The position numbers and the translations under genes are program-made. Source: Candidatus Moraniibacteriota bacterium (GTDB taxonomy: Bacteria; Patescibacteriota; Minisyncoccia; Moranbacterales; UBA1568). From it: a stretch of 42,904 nt of DNA. Location: positions 1-42,904 of the forward strand of contig JAAXTX010000006.1 of assembly GCA_013336285.1 (NCBI GenBank), given 5' to 3'. Every line of letters begins with the position of its first letter. Position 1 is the stretch's first letter. Under the pieces are notes generated by a model. It worked only from the letters and a program-made list of their open reading frames with translations. It did not search any database and was not told the DNA's origin. This document shows, in pieces, positions 36,813-42,904 of the stretch.

Positions 36813-38225
36813 TTATTTTCTATTTTCTAATGCTGAAATCTCCTTAATGAGCGCTTCGGCGAGCGATTCGGCTTCTTCGGTGGTCTTTGCTTCGGTATAG
36901 ATGCGGATGATCGGCTCGGTATTCGAAGAACGCAAATGGACCCACGAGTCGGGAAAATCGAGCTTGAGTCCGTCGCGGGTATCGGCCAAGGCTTCGGGAT
37001 GTGCTGCCGAGATCGTTTCGAACAGTTCGGAAAGTCTGTCTTTCGGTATCGAGATCTCGAGTTTCTTTTTGGCCATTTCGTAGATCGGCAGCGTCTTTCG
37101 ATAGTCGGACAGACTTTTTGATTCTCCTTCCGCGCGCCCCTCCCGCCAATCGGAAAATGCCTGCACGAAGAGTGCGACTCCCACGAGCGCGTCGCGACCG
37201 TAGTGGAGCGCGGGCAGGATAATCCCGCCGTTCCCCTCGCCGCCGATCGTCGCCTGTTCCTCTTTCATCACCGCGACTACGTTCGCCTCCCCTACCCTGG
37301 CGCTTACGCATTTCTGTCCGTATCTTCCGGCTATGTCGCGGAGGGCTCGGCTGCTCGAGAGATTGTTCACGACCGTCCCGGGATTTTTCCGCAGGTAGAA
37401 ATCCGCACAGGAGACAAGCGTATATTCCTCGCCGAAGAGAGTGCCGTCTTCCTGGACGAGCGCGAGTCGGTCGACATCCGGATCGACGATGATACCGAAA
37501 TCGCAGTCCGATTCCTTCACTCTCGCGACAGTTTCCGCGAGATTGTCGATGATCGGTTCCGGATTACGGGGAAAGATGCCGCTTCCTCCGCAGGCGAGTT
37601 TCTCGATATGGGACACTCCCAATCGCGTGCAGAGTTCGGGAATGATTTCGGATCCGGCACCTTCTACGGCGTCGACAAGGACGCGGAAACCCTGCTTTCT
37701 CACCTGGTCGGTGTCGACGAAGGGAAGACCGAGTATCTTACCGATATGCATCTCGTCGGCCGACGTATCTTCCGTCACGGTGCCGATACCGTCCCACTTT
37801 GCCGGTTCGTATGATTCGGATTTCACGATGGAGAGAAAATCCGCGAGCTGGTCCGGGTCGAGGAATTCTCCGAGGGAGTTCAGGAGTTTGAGCGCGTTCC
37901 ACTGTATCGGATTGTGCGAGGCGGTGACGATGATCCCTCCGTCCGCGGATCGTTCCGTGACGGCGAGCTCGACGGTCGGCGTGGTGGCGATACCGAGATC
38001 GATAACGTCGATGCCGGAGAGCGCGAGCGTGCGCGCGACGAGAGAGGAGATCGTGTCGCCGGATGGTCGCGTGTCCCGACCGAGAATGACAATCGGCTTC
38101 CCTTCCCCCGCGTGTCGCTTTCCGATCCACGCGGCGAAGCCTTCGACGTATGCGACGATATTTTTCGGCGTAAGGTCTTCCCCGACGATGCCCCGGATGC
38201 CGGAGACGCTGATCATGAGAGACAT
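36813..38225 (-). CDS. Phosphohexomutase (phosphoglucosamine/phosphomanno-mutase family)
   Basis: ISVSGIRGIVGEDLTP, GRDTRPSGD, VTASHNPIQWNALK, DPDVDRLALV, GGEGNGGII, RSSNTEPIIRIYTEA. Confidence 0.93.
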   Translation of the reverse strand: MSLMISVSGIRGIVGEDLTPKNIVAYVEGFAAWIGKRHAGEGKPIVILGRDTRPSGDTISSLVARTLALSGIDVIDLGIATTPTVELAVTERSADGGIIVTASHNPIQWNALKLLNSLGEFLDPDQLADFLSIVKSESYEPAKWDGIGTVTEDTSADEMHIGKILGLPFVDTDQVRKQGFRVLVDAVEGAGSEIIPELCTRLGVSHIEKLACGGSGIFPRNPEPIIDNLAETVARVKESDCDFGIIVDPDVDRLALVQEDGTLFGEEYTLVSCADFYLRKNPGTVVNNLSSSRALRDIAGRYGQKCVSARVGEANVVAVMKEEQATIGGEGNGGIILPALHYGRDALVGVALFVQAFSDWREGRAEGESKSLSDYRKTLPIYEMAKKKLEISIPKDRLSELFETISAAHPEALADTRDGLKLDFPDSWVHLRSSNTEPIIRIYTEAKTTEEAESLAEALIKEISALENRK

Positions 38226-38272
38226 AAATTGCTTTGATTCATCACGACATGAAGTATATATGAGCAAAAAAA

Positions 38273-38306
38273 ACTGTCCATACCCAGGGCATCGGGCGTG
38301 GACAGT
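38273..38306 (-). terminator. Intrinsic terminator
   Basis: ACTGTCCA...TGGACAGT followed by TTTTTTT on the minus strand. Confidence 0.75.
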
Positions 38307-38331
38307 GCGTAACGGACGGTTCATCGGGAAA

Positions 38332-38880
38332 TCAACCGAGTATGCGGACCTTTTCCCCGGAAAAAAACAGGAACTCCCCGTCATAGGTGATGCAGTGGTT
38401 CATATTCGATACCGTTTCATAGATGAATATGGCACCATATTTTTTCAACTGGAAAATAATCCCGACCGGACTTCTCGGCTCCCCTATCCGTATGAATTTT
38501 TCATCGGACTGGATCGAGACGTTCTCGTCGGCCCCATGATGTACGTCCATGACCTTCGAAAACGGATTCCAGTGGATATGTGCGGGAACATCGATTCGCA
38601 GCAGACAGAGACAGGCATCGACTTCCAGGCGATGTTTTTTCGTGGCGCTGTCGTCGAGGACGACCGACCATTCCTCAGGGGTCAGATCCCTGACGGTGGA
38701 ATCATCAAGGGCGAATCTTGAAACGATAAGATGGAAGCCTGGAGGGTGAGCGATCGGCAATACGCCGTCCGATGTGCGGATGAGGACGTGATGTTCTTCA
38801 TGCGTGTCGGGTCCGTTGAGGGAGAACGAACGATTGTCGTTGTCGAAGGGCCAATTGGAAAATAGTTTGCGGAATATCAT
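38332..38880 (-). CDS. Hypothetical protein
   Basis: 182 aa MIFRKLFSNWPFDNDNRSFSLNGPDTHEEHHVLIRTSDGV...; own promoter and terminator. Confidence 0.65.
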   Translation of the reverse strand: MIFRKLFSNWPFDNDNRSFSLNGPDTHEEHHVLIRTSDGVLPIAHPPGFHLIVSRFALDDSTVRDLTPEEWSVVLDDSATKKHRLEVDACLCLLRIDVPAHIHWNPFSKVMDVHHGADENVSIQSDEKFIRIGEPRSPVGIIFQLKKYGAIFIYETVSNMNHCITYDGEFLFFSGEKVRILG

Positions 38881-39025
38881 GTAGCATGCCCTCTTCGTTT
38901 GTCGTTGTGCTGATCGGAGATACGGCCAGCGCTCCTGAAGTCTCCGGCGGTGAGGCGTCGGGAGCGCCGGTCGTTTCCGTGCGTTTGTGAAGGAGCAATA
39001 GCCCGATATTTACGGGATAAGCGAC

Positions 39026-39054
39026 ATAGTACTCGCTTGACCGGGTGGTGTCAA
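39026..39054 (-). promoter_or_regulatory. Sigma70-type promoter
   Basis: Minus strand TTGACA-N17-TACTAT. Confidence 0.65.
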
Positions 39055-39081
39055 TCGGAAATCGTTCCGAGGAAGAAAAAA

Positions 39082-39109
39082 AACAGCCCATATTCATGAT
39101 AGGGCTGTT
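39082..39109 (-). terminator. Intrinsic terminator
   Basis: AACAGCCC-N12-GGGCTGTT then TTTTTT on the minus strand. Confidence 0.8.
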
Positions 39110-39130
39110 CGGTGGATACCGGGACCGATT

Positions 39131-39385
39131 TCAGTGCCAGTTGTATTCCTGTCCTTCCTTCCGACGGAGTTCCTCCTCCTCCTTCCGTCTCTTTTCCTCC
39201 GCCACGATTTCCTTTCCGTGGTTCTTGCTTCTTTGGGCCATGTCTCCTTTGGCTATTTCCGCTTTCTCGGCGGCCTCTTCCTCGCGTTCCAAGCGAGCGC
39301 GTTCAAGTCTGGCAAGTCTGGCCTCTTCGGCGGAGTCGAACAACGGGTATCCTTTTCCAAGGAAGTCCGGCTGCATTTTTTCCAT
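39131..39385 (-). CDS. Small charged coiled-coil hypothetical protein
   Basis: 84 aa, E/K/R-rich heptad-like; terminator follows. Confidence 0.55.
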   Translation of the reverse strand: MEKMQPDFLGKGYPLFDSAEEARLARLERARLEREEEAAEKAEIAKGDMAQRSKNHGKEIVAEEKRRKEEEELRRKEGQEYNWH

Positions 39386-39536
39386 AGGCGCTGGTATTCG
39401 TTTATTACGTCCGGAATCATGTGCCGATTATATCAGTTCTTCGTGGAATATCGAAAATTCCGAAATCCGTAAAACGCGGGAACCGCAGGCGCGAGACACT
39501 CTCGGTCGATTCGCATGCGATCACGCATATACAGGA

Positions 39537-39707
39537 CTATCCGGATCGCTCACCGAGTTTGAAACCGACATAGATGCCGAACAGTCCCCCGATGCAGCTC
39601 CAAAATATGGAGGACATGGAAAATACGCTTTCACCCCACAGCGACGGGACATAGCCTCCGACCGCCGAACCTGCGAAGAGAAACAGATAGATGAACTTTT
39701 TGGTCAT
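39537..39707 (-). CDS. 56-aa small membrane protein (absent from the ORF track)
   Basis: MTKKFIYLFLFAGSAVGGYVPSLWGESVFSMSSIFWSCIGGLFGIYVGFKLGERSG*; ATGA overlap with the Nudix stop. Confidence 0.75.
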   Translation of the reverse strand: MTKKFIYLFLFAGSAVGGYVPSLWGESVFSMSSIFWSCIGGLFGIYVGFKLGERSG

Positions 39708-40264
39708 AGCAGTGTTTTCAATTTCGATACGAATCGGTGCATGTGCGGATCGAACGGGGCGATATCCGAATCGAGGATTTCATCGAATGAAAACCATCTG
39801 ACGCCGTTGAATTCCCGCTTCTCATATTCGATGGGATCGTTCGCGTTTCCCTTGATGACATACCACAGGCTCACATCCGTATGTCCGGCGGTTTTTCCGA
39901 CGGTCGTCATCTGCGTGATTAGACAGGGAACGTCGAAGATGAAGTTCGATTCCAAGCCAAGCTCTTCCATCGACTCGCGTTCGACGGTCGTTCCCGGATG
40001 TTCACCCGGTTCCACGTGCCCTCCGGCCGGTAGCCAGAGTTCCGCCTTGATATGATCCACGAGGAGCAGGGAACTCCGTTTCACATCGACCACGGCGAAA
40101 TAGGATATGAGATGTTTCGGCGGGATGTCCGGTTTCGCGACGCGGAATATCTCGGCACCGCTCGCGATCCATTCCAGGGCATCCTTCCGGTGATTCCGTT
40201 CGATCTCATCGACGGGAACGATGTCGCATATGATTTTCGCGATGGTTTCACGTATGTCGTTCAT
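39704..40264 (-). CDS. Nudix hydrolase
   Basis: Nudix box GGHVEPGEHPGTTVERESMEELG. Confidence 0.93.
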   Translation of the reverse strand: MNDIRETIAKIICDIVPVDEIERNHRKDALEWIASGAEIFRVAKPDIPPKHLISYFAVVDVKRSSLLLVDHIKAELWLPAGGHVEPGEHPGTTVERESMEELGLESNFIFDVPCLITQMTTVGKTAGHTDVSLWYVIKGNANDPIEYEKREFNGVRWFSFDEILDSDIAPFDPHMHRFVSKLKTLL

Positions 40265-40292
40265 AAATACGGTTCGGACGGGTTACGGATGA

Positions 40293-40886
40293 TCAGTCTG
40301 ACAATTCGAACCCGCTCGATTGGCCGAAACCGATGAATCCTCCGACATCGAGCTTCGCCTTCTCGATCCTGCATTCGGCGAACTGCGTGCCGGCGAGTGA
40401 TGCTCCGGTGAAGTCGGTTCCTTTCAATACGCATCTATTCAGCGCGACCCGATCCAGTGTCGCCTGTTTGAAATCCGTTTCCGTCAGGTCGCACGACATG
40501 AATACGCTTCCGGTCAGATCCGTTTCCCGAAACGTACACGTACTCAGGTCGAATCTTTTCGGGGACGGGTTTCTTGCGGCTTGGAGTTTCTGAAAGACGC
40601 AGTTCCGCATCACGGCCCCGGAGAAGTCGCAGTCCCGGAAGGCCACTTGGTACAGGTTCAGGTCGGAGAGCTTGCTTTCCGGAAAGGAGCATCCCGTGAA
40701 ATTCGTCCCCTCGAAGGAAACGGACGAAAAATCGCACATCATGAAATCGCAGCGACTGAAAGCCGTGAACCGGAGTTTCGTATCGGGAAACGAACATCGT
40801 ACGAACCTGCAATCCGAAAATTGCCGTCCGGCCAACCCGTCTTCCTCGAACACATTTTCTTCGTAGGTCTCGATATCGCCCATCAC
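40293..40886 (-). CDS. Pentapeptide-repeat protein
   Basis: Repeated xxF/L periodicity: CDFMMCDFSSVSFEGTNFTGCSF..., TDLTGSVFMSCDLTETDFKQATL...GTDFTGASLAGTQF. Confidence 0.88.
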   Translation of the reverse strand: MMGDIETYEENVFEEDGLAGRQFSDCRFVRCSFPDTKLRFTAFSRCDFMMCDFSSVSFEGTNFTGCSFPESKLSDLNLYQVAFRDCDFSGAVMRNCVFQKLQAARNPSPKRFDLSTCTFRETDLTGSVFMSCDLTETDFKQATLDRVALNRCVLKGTDFTGASLAGTQFAECRIEKAKLDVGGFIGFGQSSGFELSD

Positions 40887-40907
40887 GTTTTTATCGGGTG
40901 AATGATA

Positions 40908-41264
40908 TCATGCCACGACTTTCCATCTCCTGAATCCCGTCGCCTTTCCCAGGGAATCGAGTCGGACGTAATACGATCCGCGGACATCGTGAACGATCCC
41001 GTTTCCATCTTCGAATGTCAGTTCATACATCGCCATTCCACCGCTATCTTCCGTGAGAAGAGAAACGATCTCGAGCCTGGATATGTTTTGATCCCGTATC
41101 CCCTGCCATGCTTCCCGTACCGTCTCCCACGAAGTCAGCGGTGGCGCGAACGGATTCTCGAAATATTCGAAATCGTTTGAAAGCAATTCCCGCACGCCCT
41201 CGATGTCCTTATCGATCCATACTCGTTTCAGTTCTGCGAACCAATGTTCAACGTGATTTTTCAT
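40908..41264 (-). CDS. SnoaL/NTF2-like protein
   Basis: VEHWFAELKRVWIDKDIEGVRELLSNDFEYFENPFAPPLTSWETVREAW... fits an NTF2-like cone fold. Confidence 0.6.
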   Translation of the reverse strand: MKNHVEHWFAELKRVWIDKDIEGVRELLSNDFEYFENPFAPPLTSWETVREAWQGIRDQNISRLEIVSLLTEDSGGMAMYELTFEDGNGIVHDVRGSYYVRLDSLGKATGFRRWKVVA

Positions 41265-41416
41265 AGACGAGAGATCATCCGGGATAAAAGGCGAAATTAC
41301 CGGGTTCGGTACGGCAGCCTTAATGGTATGCGAATCCGATCGCGGAAGCAAATCGGTGAAAAGATTGCCTTACGTCGATAAATGGACTATCGTGTATTGA
41401 TTCTTTCGTCACGAAT

Positions 41417-42661
41417 ATGATTTCATACGACGTAGCCGTAATCGGAGGAGGACCGGCCGGCATGATGGCCGCAGGACGCGCGGCCGAGTGCGGCGCGAGC
41501 GTCGTACTGTTCGAAAAGAACGACACGCTTGGCAGGAAACTCCTACTGACCGGAAACGGCAGATGCAACCTGACGAACGCGACGTACGATCGGAACCTGT
41601 TTCTCTCGAAGTTTCCCGATGCCGCGAAATTTCTGTATTCACCGCTCGCCGCGTTCGGAGTCCAAGACACCCTGGACTTCTTCGCTTCGCACGGTGTTCC
41701 GACAAAGATCGAAGCGGAAAATCGCGCTTTCCCGACCAGTGATCGTGCCGAATCGGTACTCAGGTCGCTTGAACGGTACATGCTGCGCGGCGGCGTGAAG
41801 CTGCTGTCCGATACGGAGGTTGTCGGCATCGATGCGGATGCCGATACCATAAAGGGGGTGCGTCTTGGGAATGGGGATATCGTACGCGCCCGAGCGTACG
41901 TGCTTGCGACCGGAGGAAAGTCGCATCCGGAGACCGGGTCCACGGGTGACGGATTCCGCTGGCTGAGGGACATCGGCCACACGGTCATCGATCCGCGTCC
42001 GGCTCTCGTTCCCGTTCGGATCCGTGAGCGTTGGGTTCATTCGCTCTCAGGTGCGAGTTTCGCGGATGTGCGAATGACGATCGTTCAGGATGGAAAAAAA
42101 GTCCGGCATGGAGACGGAAAGATTCTCTTTACGCACTTCGGTCTGAGTGGACCCCTCACGCTCAATATGAGCCGGGATATCGATACGTTTATGAAGGACG
42201 GTGAAGTGGGGCTTGTCATCGATCTGTACCCGCATGCCGACGCCGGAGAAATCGACGAACGGGTACGAGCGTATTTCGATGCGAACAAGAACAGGCAGAT
42301 CAAGAACGCCCTGGACGGGCTTATTCCCCCGCTTTGCATTCCCGTACTTCTGAAAGTTTCCGGTATCGGACCCGATAAACCGGTTCATAGCGTCACCAAA
42401 GAAGAACGCATTGCTCTCGTACACGCCCTGAAAGCTCTCAGGATGACCGTAGAGGGCCTTCTTGGCGCCGATCAGTCAATCGTGACCAGCGGAGGAATCG
42501 CGCTCAAGGAAGTCGATTTTAAGCACATGAGGTCAAGAATGTATCCGAATCTGTATCTCGTGGGCGACATTCTCGATATTCATCGGCCATCCGGCGGGTA
42601 TAGCCTTCAACTTTGTTGGACTACGGGCTATGTCGCCGGAACGTTCGCGGGCTCGGAATAG
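41417..42661 (+). CDS. HI0933-family NAD(P)/FAD-dependent oxidoreductase (flavoprotein)
   Basis: YDVAVIGGGPAGMMAAGRAAECGASVVLFEKN, GRKLLLTGNGRCNLTN, ATGGKSHPETGSTGDGFRW, GGYSLQLCWTTGYVAG. Confidence 0.95.
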   Translation: MISYDVAVIGGGPAGMMAAGRAAECGASVVLFEKNDTLGRKLLLTGNGRCNLTNATYDRNLFLSKFPDAAKFLYSPLAAFGVQDTLDFFASHGVPTKIEAENRAFPTSDRAESVLRSLERYMLRGGVKLLSDTEVVGIDADADTIKGVRLGNGDIVRARAYVLATGGKSHPETGSTGDGFRWLRDIGHTVIDPRPALVPVRIRERWVHSLSGASFADVRMTIVQDGKKVRHGDGKILFTHFGLSGPLTLNMSRDIDTFMKDGEVGLVIDLYPHADAGEIDERVRAYFDANKNRQIKNALDGLIPPLCIPVLLKVSGIGPDKPVHSVTKEERIALVHALKALRMTVEGLLGADQSIVTSGGIALKEVDFKHMRSRMYPNLYLVGDILDIHRPSGGYSLQLCWTTGYVAGTFAGSE

Positions 42662-42683
42662 CCTTATTCTCTCTTAGGGTCAA

Positions 42684-42708
42684 TACCCCGCAGCTCTGCT
42701 GCGGAATA
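42684..42708. repeat. Putative IS200/IS605 left-end hairpin
   Basis: TACCCCGCAGC TCT GCTGCGGAATA just upstream of tnpA; related to the 94-119 hairpin. Confidence 0.7.
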
Positions 42709-42723
42709 TGATACAATCCGGGC

Positions 42724-42904
42724 ATGAGCCTCTACCTCCACAAAAGTCATAATGTCAGTTGTCTCGTCTATCACATCGTCTGTCCGATAAAATACCGACG
42801 CGTCGTGATTTCGGAACTGGTTGACCAGACCATCAAGGATACCTGCCTTGACATCGCGAAACGATACGACATCCACTTCCTCGAGATCGGAACGGACAAG
42901 GATC
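42724..42904 (+). CDS. tnpA: IS200/IS605-type Y1 transposase TnpA, N-terminal fragment (truncated by window end)
   Basis: MSLYLHKSHNVSCLVYHIVCPIKYRRVVISELVDQTIKDTCLDIAKRYDIHFLEIGTDKD: typical IS200 TnpA N-terminus. Confidence 0.92.
   Translation, partial: MSLYLHKSHNVSCLVYHIVCPIKYRRVVISELVDQTIKDTCLDIAKRYDIHFLEIGTDKD

Noticed and set aside
1-42904. CRISPR array, tRNA, rRNA, tmRNA, toxin-antitoxin or restriction-modification system
   Set aside because: I found no regularly spaced repeats, tRNA T-loop/acceptor pattern, rRNA-like stretch or recognisable defence genes. By-eye scanning cannot exclude divergent RNAs; tRNAscan-SE, Rfam and DefenseFinder would be decisive.
1-42904. Window as a complete circular replicon joined through tnpA
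   Set aside because: The central TnpA segment is missing from both ends, so the ends cannot be joined from this sequence; chromosomal housekeeping genes also favour a chromosomal contig broken at a repeat.

Overview
This 42.9 kb window looks like ordinary chromosome from a bacterium, possibly of the Patescibacteria/CPR type. That lineage guess rests only on gene content and divergent housekeeping proteins. Coding is dense, UGA is used as a stop, and canonical TTGACA-N17-TATAAT-like promoters recur. Both window edges lie inside same-orientation IS200/IS605-type Y1 transposase genes: a C-terminal fragment at 2-82 and an N-terminal fragment at 42724-42904, each beside a related end hairpin. From about 0.8 to 17.7 kb lies a cell-surface glycan locus: UDP-sugar dehydrogenase, several GT2/GT4 glycosyltransferases, O-antigen ligase-like protein, LCP protein, EamA transporter and S41 protease. 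The middle carries an ITPase-like gene, groES with a CIRCE operator, a double-rhodanese protein, fmt-def-priA, CapA, thpR, a WecG/TagA GT and an M23 peptidase. The right part carries a PD-(D/E)XK nuclease, an RsuA-like pseudouridine synthase, an NAD kinase-like protein, a phosphohexomutase, a Nudix hydrolase, a pentapeptide-repeat protein and an HI0933-type flavoprotein. No CRISPR array, tRNA, rRNA or complete defence island was recognised. The leads most worth checking are: (i) a minus-strand ~380-nt transcription unit at 35.86-36.28 kb that looks like a structured RNA; (ii) a PriA homologue whose Walker A, Walker B and arginine-finger motifs look eroded; (iii) a tandem pair of apparently paralogous unknown proteins, one ending in an SSB-like IPF tip; (iv) a C9 tract inside a glycosyltransferase gene; and (v) a CIRCE/promoter overlap at a solitary groES.
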